Shown here: positions 32,830 to 39,354 of the stretch, in pieces | How the letters are laid out: each line of letters starts with the position of its first letter | How positions within the stretch are numbered: position 1 is the first letter of the stretch | DNA from: Streptomyces rhizosphaerihabitans | Lineage (GTDB): Bacteria; Actinomycetota; Actinomycetes; Streptomycetales; Streptomycetaceae | NCBI RefSeq assembly: GCF_025399795.1 | Contig: NZ_JAODTZ010000017.1 | Coordinates: 1-64,000, forward strand | Reading direction: 5' to 3' | Length of the DNA: 64,000 nt | Translations under genes and position numbers: made by a program | The notes under the pieces: model-generated | The model's input: only the letters and a program-made list of their open reading frames with translations | The model's database searches: none | What the model was told of the DNA's origin: nothing

Positions 32830-33486
32830 CTAGTTCCCCGCCACCGACTTCACCGCCACCGAGATCGGTGTCGAGCCGCTGACCGCTTCCAGGGTCAGAC
32901 CGGCGGTGGCCGGGGTGTCGACCAGTTCGGCGAGGACCGCGGCGACGTCGTCACGGGGGATCATGCCGCGGCCCGTGGAGGCCTCAAGGCGTACGAGACC
33001 GGTCCCGGCGTCGTCGATCAGGCCCCCGGGGCGCAGGATCGTCCAGTCCAGACCCGTACGGCCGCGTACGTACTCGTCGGCCTCGCCCTTGGCTCGCAGA
33101 TACGCGTCGAAGATGTCGTCGCCCGGGTGGGCCGGGTCCGCACCCATCGAGGAGACGACCACGTGCCGGCGTACGCCCGCGCGCTCTGCGGCGTCCGCGA
33201 ACAGGATCGCGGCACCCTTGTCCACCGTCTGCTTGCGGTCCACTCCGCTGCCCGGTCCCGCGCCCGCCGCGAAGACGGCCGCGTCCGCGCCCTGCAGATG
33301 CGCGGCGACCTCCTCGACCGACGCCGACTCCAGATCGCACAGGACCGGCTCCGCCCCGGCCGCCCGTAGATCGTCGCCTTGTTCGGCACGGCGGATGATC
33401 CCCGCGACCTCGTCCCCGCGCGCGGAGAGCAGTCGCTCCAGCCGCAGCGCGATCTGACCATGACCACCAGCGATGACAATGCGCAT
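32830..33486 (-). CDS. NAD(P)-binding oxidoreductase (NmrA/SDR-like)
   Basis: A 218-residue Rossmann protein from the ATG at 33486 (MRIVIAGGHGQIALRLERLL, glycine-rich GGHGQIA). VVVSSMGADPAHPG and LDWTILRPGGLIDDAG are typical of the atypical SDR/NmrA-like group. It lacks the YxxxK dyad of classical SDRs. It may be a redox sensor or a reductase of unknown substrate. Similar in kind, but not closely, to the protein at 42536-43168. Confidence 0.88.
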   Translation of the reverse strand: MRIVIAGGHGQIALRLERLLSARGDEVAGIIRRAEQGDDLRAAGAEPVLCDLESASVEEVAAHLQGADAAVFAAGAGPGSGVDRKQTVDKGAAILFADAAERAGVRRHVVVSSMGADPAHPGDDIFDAYLRAKGEADEYVRGRTGLDWTILRPGGLIDDAGTGLVRLEASTGRGMIPRDDVAAVLAELVDTPATAGLTLEAVSGSTPISVAVKSVAGN

Positions 33487-33605
33487 GTTTCCGACCGTAC
33501 GCCCGGAGGACCGCGTTCGCCGCACAACCCTGTGGACAACTCATGAGTCACATGGGTGATCTCTGCGGATGCACCAGTGATCGCCGCGAGAACGAGTGAA
33601 GAAGA

Positions 33606-34703
33606 GTGAACACGCGAACGAGGGAACGCCGTGCGGGTCCGTACGGCGTCGTAGAGGAGATCATCATCACCGTCATACGCAAGACCGTCACCACGGTCGG
33701 CTGCACCGCTGTCCTCCTTGCCACGGCGGCCGCTTGCGGCACGGTCCAGAACCTCACAGCCGGGCAGAAGGTGGACCACGCCGTCGAACGGCTCGGCGAA
33801 CAGAAGTCTCTCGCCTTCCAGTTGGACCTCGATGCCGACGTCGACGCGATCAACACGCTGACGGGCGAGGCAAGTTCCGACGAGCCCCTTCCGCCGGAGT
33901 TCGCGAAGTTCGTCAGCGGATTGCACGTCGACGTCTCGGTCAAGTCCAAGAAGGCGCTGGCGGATTCGGTCCAGAAGGACCTCATCGGGACGAGCGTGAA
34001 GGTCACGGGGTCCGGCGGCGTCCTCGTCGAGTACCGGATCGTCGGCGACTTCACGTACTACCGCGCCGACATGAAGGCCGTCGGCGAGGCGATGGGCTTC
34101 CCCATGCCGTCGGCCGACGATCTCCCCGCGAGCGAGAAGGAGATGAGGAAGGTCCTCGAAGGCGACTGGGTGAAGGTCGACACCAAGGAGCTGGAGCGTT
34201 CGCGGAAGTCCGCCGGGGGTGCCTCGAAGGGGGCCGGCGCCGGCGACATCGACGCCAAGACCCAGAAGAAGGTTCTCGACGCCGTACGAGGTGTCATCGG
34301 ACGCGAGGTCACCTTCCGGACCAGGAGTGGGGCGGACGGTGTCGAGCACGTCGTCGCCACGGGCAACGTCCGCGACCTGCTCACCGGTGTCTTCGGCAAA
34401 CTCCGTCCGTTGCAGGGCGACCTTCCGGCGGGTGCGGAACTCCCTTCGGCCAAGGACCTCAAGGACGCGCCGAACAAGAAGGTCGCCGTCGACTTCACCC
34501 TGAAGAACGGTGACCTGCGGCAGATCAGGGTCGACCTGGCCGTCCTCGCCGACAGCCCGAAGACCGCCAAACTGCCCCTCGTCCTGAAGTTCTCCGAGGC
34601 GGGAGACATCAGCGCGCCGTCGGGAGCCACCGAGATCCCCGCGAGCAAGGTTCCCGGGGGCAGCCCCCTGGGCGGCGCGTTCCTGGGCGGCGACGAGCTC
34701 TAG
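33606..34703 (+). CDS. Putative LppX/LprG-like lipoprotein
   Basis: A 365-residue exported protein. The hydrophobic segment TVTTVGCTAVLLATAAACGT contains a lipobox (ATAAAC) with the lipidated cysteine near residue 44. The only standard in-frame start is the GTG at 33606, which gives an unusually long n-region; the true start might be a non-standard codon nearer 33660. The mature part is rich in Asp/Lys/Val and resembles Streptomyces lipoproteins with an LppX/LolA-like fold (VGDFTYYRADMKAVGEAM, GVEHVVATGNVRDLLTG). A second lipoprotein of this general type is at 49683-50630. Confidence 0.8.
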   Translation: MNTRTRERRAGPYGVVEEIIITVIRKTVTTVGCTAVLLATAAACGTVQNLTAGQKVDHAVERLGEQKSLAFQLDLDADVDAINTLTGEASSDEPLPPEFAKFVSGLHVDVSVKSKKALADSVQKDLIGTSVKVTGSGGVLVEYRIVGDFTYYRADMKAVGEAMGFPMPSADDLPASEKEMRKVLEGDWVKVDTKELERSRKSAGGASKGAGAGDIDAKTQKKVLDAVRGVIGREVTFRTRSGADGVEHVVATGNVRDLLTGVFGKLRPLQGDLPAGAELPSAKDLKDAPNKKVAVDFTLKNGDLRQIRVDLAVLADSPKTAKLPLVLKFSEAGDISAPSGATEIPASKVPGGSPLGGAFLGGDEL

Positions 34704-34731
34704 AGCGCGGGCGCACGCCCGCGGAAGCCTT

Positions 34732-34830
34732 CCCCGGACCCCCGGACCCCCGGACCCCCGGACCCCCGGACCCCCGGACCCCCGGACCCCCGGACCCCCG
34801 GACCCCCGGACCCCCGGACCCCCGGACCCC
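34732..34830 (+). repeat. Octamer tandem repeat (CCCCCGGA)x12
   Basis: About twelve perfect tandem copies of CCCCCGGA follow the lipoprotein gene 28 bases after its stop. The array is pure and therefore probably young and variable in copy number. Confidence 0.95.
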
Positions 34831-34945
34831 GGGCAGCCGGCCTGTCCAGGCTCCGGGCGCGTGGGGCCCGTAGAAGCACTGAAGCCGGTTCAGTCGGTCC
34901 CGCAGGGGAACCTGGGGGGCCGGCCAGGGCGGCGCGTCACGCGCG

Positions 34946-35040
34946 CGTGCCACCGGTCACGTGCCCCGGCGTGCCACCGGTCACCGGGCCCGGCGTGCCA
35001 CCGGTCACTGGTCACCGGGCCCGGCGTGTCACCGGTCGCC
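34946..35040 (+). repeat. Degenerate 24-bp repeat (GGCGTGCCACCGGTCAC core)
   Basis: Four copies of a unit containing GCGTGYCACCGGTCAC followed by CGGGCCCG are seen, the first shorter and the third with an inserted TGGTCACC. The palindromic core ACCGGT recurs in each copy. Confidence 0.75.
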
Positions 35041-35198
35041 TCGTTACGCGCGCGTGGGTCATCCTCGCTTCACGCGCGCGTGGCCGCCGTGCCGGAGAGA
35101 AGCCGGAACGCCGACTCCGCCTCCGCGCCGTGCCGACGAGGAGCCGCAACGCCACCCTCGCCTCACTCGCGTGCGAGGCGCCGTCCCGCCCGGCCCGG

Positions 35199-36449
35199 CT
35201 ACGACGGCTCTCCCCGTCCCTGGCGGGGCAGTTCCAGCCCCGACTCGGCCGCCGAGTCGCAGTACTCCCGCACCGCGCTGGTCCGCGCCACCACGCGGCC
35301 GCGGTGGACCACGATCCGGCTGTACGAGAGGGACAGTGCCCCCGCGAGCCGGTCCCCGCGCACGGCGAGCAACTCGGCCGGGAATCCGGCCTCCACGCGC
35401 ACCTCGGGCAGCCCGAGGGCGGCTCGTGCGGCACAACTCACCGTGTCGTAGGCGTCCTCGGGGCGCAGCCCGCTTCGGGAGGCCAGCAAATAGGCGGCTT
35501 CCAGCGGGTCCCCGCGTCCCACCGGGTTGGACACGTCGCGCAGGGCGCCACTGCCCGCCGCGACCCGTACGCCGGCCGCCCGCAACAGCCGTACGGGAGC
35601 GATGCCGCGCCGGTCGGCCGAACCGCAGCCACCCTGCGGCAGACACACCACCGTCACCCCGGCAGCGGCGAGTTGGTCCGCGGCGCGGGCGGCCACCTCG
35701 GACGGCAGCCGGCCGAGCGCACCGCACGGGCCGAGTGTCACTCCGGGCCGCAGCCCGCCCGCCATCGCGGCGAGCCGGGCGAGCCGGGCGGGATCGGCGG
35801 CGTCCGTGTGCAGATCGACCGGACAGCCGTGCTCGGAGGCGAGTTCCAGGACGGCCTCGACGTAACCCGTCGGATCAGGGTCCGCGTCCGGGCAGCCGCC
35901 CACCACGGAAGCGCCCATCTTCAGGGCGTCCCGCAGCAGTGCGAGCCCGTCGGCGCCGGCCGCCCCGGTCAGCACCCGCGGCATCGCCACCGTCGCCAGT
36001 TCGGCGAGCCCCCGCAACGACCGCCGCACCTCGAGGACCGCCGCCAGCGCGTCCAGCCCCTGTACGTCACCGACACGCACATGGGACCGCAACGCCGTGG
36101 CGCCGTGCCCCAGTTGCAGCAGTGCCGACTCGGTGGCCCGGCGCTGGATCTCCTGGTCGTCGTACGTGAGAGGGCCGTCGTCGTCGGCTGTGAGAGCCGT
36201 GTCGCTGTGCGCGTGGGCCTCGGCGGGGGCCGGCAGGAGGAGGTAGCCGTCGAGGTCCACCTTCGCGGCGAGAGACCCCGAGGCACCCGCCGCCAGGCTC
36301 CCCGCGGTACCGACCGCCTCGATACGACCGCCACCCAGCCGTACGTCCACGGCCCGGCCGTCGGTGAGCCGCGCCCCGCACAGCAGGAGCGCGGCCGTGT
36401 CGGTGTGTCCCGACGAGGAATGGGGCGGCTGCTGCTGACTGTCGGGCAT
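35199..36449 (-). CDS. CodA-like amidohydrolase with altered active site
   Basis: A 416-residue protein from the ATG at 36449 (MPDSQQQPPH). It has the layout of the cytosine deaminase branch of the amidohydrolases: the metal motif H79-x-H81 in PAEAHAHSDT, VRVGDVQGLDALAAVLEVRR, H214 in VDLHTDAADP, and the late SNPVGRGDPLEAAYLLA. Compared with remembered CodA, the general-base glutamate after H214 is alanine (HTDA versus HCDE), the VTLSH histidine is missing (VTLGPCGALG), and the last metal aspartate (GTDNVRD) is replaced (GSGALRD). It is probably not a functional deaminase and may have another role. Confidence 0.78.
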   Translation of the reverse strand: MPDSQQQPPHSSSGHTDTAALLLCGARLTDGRAVDVRLGGGRIEAVGTAGSLAAGASGSLAAKVDLDGYLLLPAPAEAHAHSDTALTADDDGPLTYDDQEIQRRATESALLQLGHGATALRSHVRVGDVQGLDALAAVLEVRRSLRGLAELATVAMPRVLTGAAGADGLALLRDALKMGASVVGGCPDADPDPTGYVEAVLELASEHGCPVDLHTDAADPARLARLAAMAGGLRPGVTLGPCGALGRLPSEVAARAADQLAAAGVTVVCLPQGGCGSADRRGIAPVRLLRAAGVRVAAGSGALRDVSNPVGRGDPLEAAYLLASRSGLRPEDAYDTVSCAARAALGLPEVRVEAGFPAELLAVRGDRLAGALSLSYSRIVVHRGRVVARTSAVREYCDSAAESGLELPRQGRGEPS

Positions 36450-36928
36450 CGCGCTCCTGGGGCTCGGGGGCGGCTGCGGGAGGGACGACTGCGGAGCGTG
36501 GGGACACAAGATCACGCAGCGTGAGTCGAGCCTAGGGCGGCGACTCGTCAACGTCGGGGAGGAGCGCAATAGTCGTACCGGTGTGGTCCGTCGGCGAGCC
36601 CGGGACCAGCCATCTCGTGACCGAGGGCAGGGTCAGCCGCCCGTCCGCCGGTCTGCGGCCACCTCCGTGCCCTGTCTGCCCGTCTGCGGCCACCCCTGTG
36701 CCCGGTTCCCCGCGCCCTGGCTCTTCCCCCCTGCCGGGCCGCCCCGTGCCCGGCAGGCATGCCCCCATGGGTGGCCGGAGGCCCGTCACCCCGTGTTATC
36801 CAAGGGGCCTGAGAGGCCTGTGAGGGGTTCTGGGAACGCCCGGGGAAACGTCTGGGGTCAGGCCGGGGCGGGTGCCGCGAAACGGATTTGGGCGATCGGC
36901 GGCCGACCGTGTAATGTCTTCATCGCTC
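36450..36928. other. Spacer upstream of the tRNA-Thr gene
   Basis: About 480 bases without a supported gene. It contains Pro/Cys-type GC repeats (TGCCCGTCTGCGGCCACC twice near 36655-36700). The minus strand over 36540-36640 encodes a protein-like string (PSVTRWLVPGSPTDHTGTTI) in an 85-codon frame overlapping the amidohydrolase promoter region, without family support. The tRNA promoter is presumably within 36840-36928. Confidence 0.35.
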
Positions 36929-37001
36929 GCCCCAATAGCTCAGTCGGTAGAGCGTCTCCATGGTAAGGAGAAGGTCTACGGTTCGATTCCGTATTGGGGC
37001 T
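36929..37001 (+). tRNA. tRNA-Thr (GGT)
   Basis: A 73-nt tRNA: acceptor GCCCCAA pairs with TTGGGGC, D-loop AGCTCAGTCGGTAGAGC, anticodon stem TCTCC/GGAGA around ATGGTAA with anticodon GGT, T-arm TACGG-TTCGATT-CCGTA, discriminator T. The 3' CCA is not encoded. Confidence 0.96.
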
Positions 37002-37047
37002 CTGGTGTGAGAGGTTCCCGTCGCAAGGCGGGGACTGATCGCATCTC

Positions 37048-37120
37048 AGCGGTGTAGCTCAGTCGGTAGAGCAAGCGGCTCATAATCGCTGTGTCACCGG
37101 TTCAAGTCCGGTCACCGCTA
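37048..37120 (+). tRNA. tRNA-Met (CAT), elongator type
   Basis: A 73-nt tRNA: acceptor AGCGGTG/CACCGCT with discriminator A, anticodon loop CTCATAA with anticodon CAT, T-arm ACCGG-TTCAAGT-CCGGT. The acceptor starts with a normal A-T first pair rather than an initiator-type mismatch. It lies 46 bases after tRNA-Thr and upstream of rpmG, the usual Streptomyces order. Confidence 0.93.
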
Positions 37121-37207
37121 CTGACAGTAGCCGATTGTGGGGTCGGTCCTTCGATCGGCTACTCTTCTATGCGTTAATGTCCCATCCGTTCGTCAAGGAG
37201 CACTCCT

Positions 37208-37372
37208 GTGGCTGCCACCGACGTCCGCCCCAAGATCACGCTGGCCTGCGTGGAGTGCAAGGAGCGGAACTACATCACCAAGAAGAACCGGCGTAACGAC
37301 CCGGACCGACTGGAGATGAAGAAGCACTGCCCGCGTTGCAATGCGCACACCGCGCACCGCGAAACGCGATAG
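37208..37372 (+). CDS. rpmG: 50S ribosomal protein L33 (zinc-binding form)
   Basis: A 54-residue protein from the GTG at 37208 (AAGGAG 8 bases upstream). MAATDVRPKITLACVECKER, NYITKKNRRNDPDRLEMKKH, CPRCNAHTAHRETR is the complete L33 sequence. C14, C17, C41 and C44 form the zinc ribbon, so this is the C+ paralogue used under zinc-replete conditions. It directly follows tRNA-Thr/tRNA-Met and precedes the MaoC pair. Confidence 0.97.
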   Translation: MAATDVRPKITLACVECKERNYITKKNRRNDPDRLEMKKHCPRCNAHTAHRETR

Positions 37373-37390
37373 TAGTTTCAGGCTCGTACA

Positions 37391-37422
37391 CGAGGCCGTC
37401 CCCTTCACGGGGGGCGGCCTCG
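37391..37422 (+). terminator. Hairpin after rpmG
   Basis: CGAGGCCG (37391-37398) and CGGCCTCG (37415-37422) with further inner pairing of CCCC/GGGG make a stem-loop 19 bases after the rpmG stop. No T-tract follows. Confidence 0.65.
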
Positions 37423-37563
37423 CGTCGTTGTGGAACCGATGTCCGGCGTGTACCCGGCGTCATAGGTGGACCAGCGATTTAGAGCGAAGATAGGCCGTCC
37501 GGCTAGACGGTCGGTCCAGCTGTGACACCAGCGCAGCGAAGACAACCAGGAGGTGCCGAGCCC

Positions 37564-38016
37564 ATGGCGCTCGACCAGTCCTTCGTAGGGCGGTCCTACC
37601 CGCCCACCGACCCCTATGAGGTCGGCCGGGAGAAGATCCGCGAGTTCGCGGAGGCCGTGGGGGACAGCAACCCTGCGTACACGGACCCCGAGGCCGCGCG
37701 TGCGCTCGGGCATCCGGATGTGATCGCTCCGCCGACCTTCGTGTTCGCCATCACGTTCAAGGCCGCGGGCCAGGTCGTCCAGGACCCGCAACTGGGCCTC
37801 GACTACAGCCGGGTGGTGCACGGCGACCAGAAGTTCGCGTACACCCGCCCGGTGCGCGCGGGTGACCGGCTCACGGTCACCTCGACCATCGAGTCGATCA
37901 AGTCCCTCGCGGGCAACGACATCCTGGACGTCCGTGGAGAGGTCCACGACGAGGCGGGCGAGCATGTCGTGACGGCCGTCACGAAGCTCGTGTCCCGCGC
38001 GGCAGAGGTGGGCTGA
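37564..38016 (+). CDS. MaoC-like dehydratase N-terminal-type subunit (HadA-like, UPF0336)
   Basis: A 150-residue hotdog-fold protein from the ATG at 37564 (AGGAGGTGC upstream). SFVGRSYPPTDPYEVGREKI, FAEAVGDSNPAYTDPEAARA and VIAPPTFVFAITFKAAGQVV match the UPF0336/MaoC_dehydrat_N family. It lacks the D-x4-H hydratase dyad itself and likely pairs with the catalytic HadB-like partner encoded 1 base downstream. In mycobacteria such pairs dehydrate 3-hydroxyacyl-ACP; the Streptomyces role is less clear. Confidence 0.9.
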   Translation: MALDQSFVGRSYPPTDPYEVGREKIREFAEAVGDSNPAYTDPEAARALGHPDVIAPPTFVFAITFKAAGQVVQDPQLGLDYSRVVHGDQKFAYTRPVRAGDRLTVTSTIESIKSLAGNDILDVRGEVHDEAGEHVVTAVTKLVSRAAEVG

Positions 38017-38017
38017 C

Positions 38018-38446
38018 ATGACGGCGAAGATCTCTTACGCGGACGTCGAGGTCGGCACCGAGCTGCCGGCCCAGACGTTTTCCGTGACGCGTGCCACGCT
38101 CGTGCAGTACGCGGGGGCCTCCGGGGACTTCAATCCGATCCACTGGAACGAGAAGTTCGCGGTCGAGGTAGGCCTTCCCGACGTCATCGCGCACGGCATG
38201 TTCACCATGGCCGAGGCGATCCGCGTGGTCACCGACTGGGCGGGCGACCCGGGCTCCGTCGTCGAGTACGGCGTCCGCTTCACCAAGCCCGTCGTCGTCC
38301 CGAACGACGACAAGGGCGCGATCATCGAGGTCAGCGGCAAGGTCGCGGTCAAGCTCGATGACAACACCGTCCGCGTCGACCTCACGGCGACCTGCGCCGG
38401 GCAAAAGGTGCTGGGGATGTCGCGAGCGGTCGTACGGCTGGCTTGA
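38018..38446 (+). CDS. MaoC-like (R)-specific enoyl hydratase/dehydratase (HadB-like)
   Basis: A 142-residue hotdog protein. YAGASGDFNPIHWNEKFAVE followed by VGLPDVIAHGMFTMAEAIRV carries the catalytic Asp/His pair (GDFNPIH) of hydratase 2. It is translated one base after the HadA-like partner, forming a probable heterodimer. The last codons lie within a 36-bp segment that is directly duplicated just downstream. Confidence 0.92.
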   Translation: MTAKISYADVEVGTELPAQTFSVTRATLVQYAGASGDFNPIHWNEKFAVEVGLPDVIAHGMFTMAEAIRVVTDWAGDPGSVVEYGVRFTKPVVVPNDDKGAIIEVSGKVAVKLDDNTVRVDLTATCAGQKVLGMSRAVVRLA

Positions 38447-38500
38447 TCCGAAGGCCGAGTGGCTAGCGGTCGTACGACCGGCTTGCTCCGAAGGCCGAGT
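38425..38500 (+). repeat. 36-bp direct duplication spanning the end of the hadB-like gene
   Basis: The segment beginning AGCGGTCGTACGGCTGGC (38425-38460) recurs at 38465-38500 with about three changes. The first copy contains the stop codon of the hydratase gene, so the second is an untranslated echo placed between the gene and its terminator. Confidence 0.85.
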
Positions 38501-38533
38501 AAGGGGCGTCCGCCATTGCGGACGCCCCTTACT
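38498..38533 (+). terminator. Terminator of the MaoC-pair operon
   Basis: AGTAAGGGGCGTCCGC (38498-38513) and its perfect complement (38518-38533) form a 16-bp stem with a CATT loop, followed by CGTTCCTTGT. Confidence 0.85.
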
Positions 38534-38650
38534 CGTTCCTTGTCGGCGGGACAGGGCGAGGTGGGCAGGTCGGGCCGGGGGCGGGCCAGGGCGAGGCGGG
38601 GCGGGGACGGTGCAGGCCGGGGCGGGCGGCCCCCAAGACCTCCGCACCCC

Positions 38651-38680
38651 TTGACTTAGTTAGTGATTGAGTACTAACTT
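38651..38680 (+). promoter_or_regulatory. Promoter and TetR operator before the regulator gene
   Basis: TTGACT (38651-38656) and TAACTT (38675-38680) with an 18-base spacer form a good promoter. The inverted repeat AGTTAGT-N8-ACTAACT (38658-38679) sits between them, so repressor binding would block polymerase. A second site of the same geometry precedes the MFS gene. Confidence 0.75.
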
Positions 38681-38686
38681 AGTCGC

Positions 38687-39256
38687 ATGGTCAGGATGAG
38701 CGCAGAGGAGAGGCGCGAGAGTGTCATTCGCGCGGCGATGATCGAGTTCGCCCACGGCGGCTACTACGGCACGTCCACCGAGGCGATCGCCAAGCGTGTG
38801 GGTGTCTCGCAGCCGTATCTCTTCCGGCTCTTCCCGGGCAAGAGGGCGATCTTCCTGGCGGCCGCCGAGTACTGCATGGAGCTCGCCCGGCACAGCTTCG
38901 AGGAGGCCAGTGAGGGGCTGGAGGGCGAAGAGGCCCTGCATGCCATGGCGGGGGCCTATGTCAAGGTGATCGCGGAGCACCCGGAGCGGCTGCTCATGCA
39001 GATGCAGACGTATGTCGCGGTGGCGGCCGCCGAGGAAGCCGGCGATCACGAGCTGGGCGAGGCGGTCCGGGCCGGCTGGATGCGGCTCTGGGACGCGGTT
39101 CACGTGCCGCTCGGGGCCGACGTGGGCGAGACCACGACCTTCATGGCGTACGGAATGCTCGTCAACTGCCTGGTGGCGATGGGGTTCCCGCCCGAGCACC
39201 GGGTCTGGGAAGGGCTCTATCCGTCGGCGCGGGTCACGGGCCGGCTGGAGAAGTAG
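38687..39256 (+). CDS. TetR-family regulator of the adjacent efflux gene
   Basis: A 189-residue protein. The N-terminal HTH reads ERRESVIRAAMIEFAHGGYY, GTSTEAIAKRVGVSQPYLFR and LFPGKRAIF (about 8-60), the TetR signature; the C-terminal ligand domain is helical. The operator AGTTAGT-N8-ACTAACT overlaps its own promoter and recurs at 39301-39321 before the MFS gene, giving an autoregulated efflux module induced by the transported compound (inference). Confidence 0.93.
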   Translation: MVRMSAEERRESVIRAAMIEFAHGGYYGTSTEAIAKRVGVSQPYLFRLFPGKRAIFLAAAEYCMELARHSFEEASEGLEGEEALHAMAGAYVKVIAEHPERLLMQMQTYVAVAAAEEAGDHELGEAVRAGWMRLWDAVHVPLGADVGETTTFMAYGMLVNCLVAMGFPPEHRVWEGLYPSARVTGRLEK

Positions 39257-39300
39257 CGCAATGGCGAAGGCGGAGTTCGGCGCCTTCCCATGGGCGCGAA

Positions 39301-39321
39301 AGTTAGTCATCAATAACTAAC
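39301..39321 (+). promoter_or_regulatory. Second TetR operator, before the MFS gene
   Basis: AGTTAGT-CATCAATA-ACTAAC(C) at 39301-39322 repeats the 7-8-7 geometry of the operator upstream of the regulator with one mismatch. It lies 33 bases before the MFS start. Confidence 0.75.
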
Positions 39322-39354
39322 CATAAATGTCGATCACATCATCCTGGGGGAGCG

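Larger units (their letters stand above)
34704..35198. other. Repeat-rich region between two convergent genes
   Basis: About 495 bases with no supported gene. It contains the octamer array at 34732-34830 and a second array of a roughly 24-bp unit at 34946-35040. As the lipoprotein and amidohydrolase genes converge here, the region is a likely bidirectional termination zone. Confidence 0.5.

Noticed and set aside
34732..34830. CRISPR or iteron array
   Set aside because: Unit of 8 bp without spacers; a simple tandem microsatellite-like repeat.
36532..36789. 85-codon minus-strand frame upstream of the amidohydrolase
   Set aside because: Only its last 30 residues look protein-like; no ribosome-binding site or family, so it was mentioned only as spacer content.
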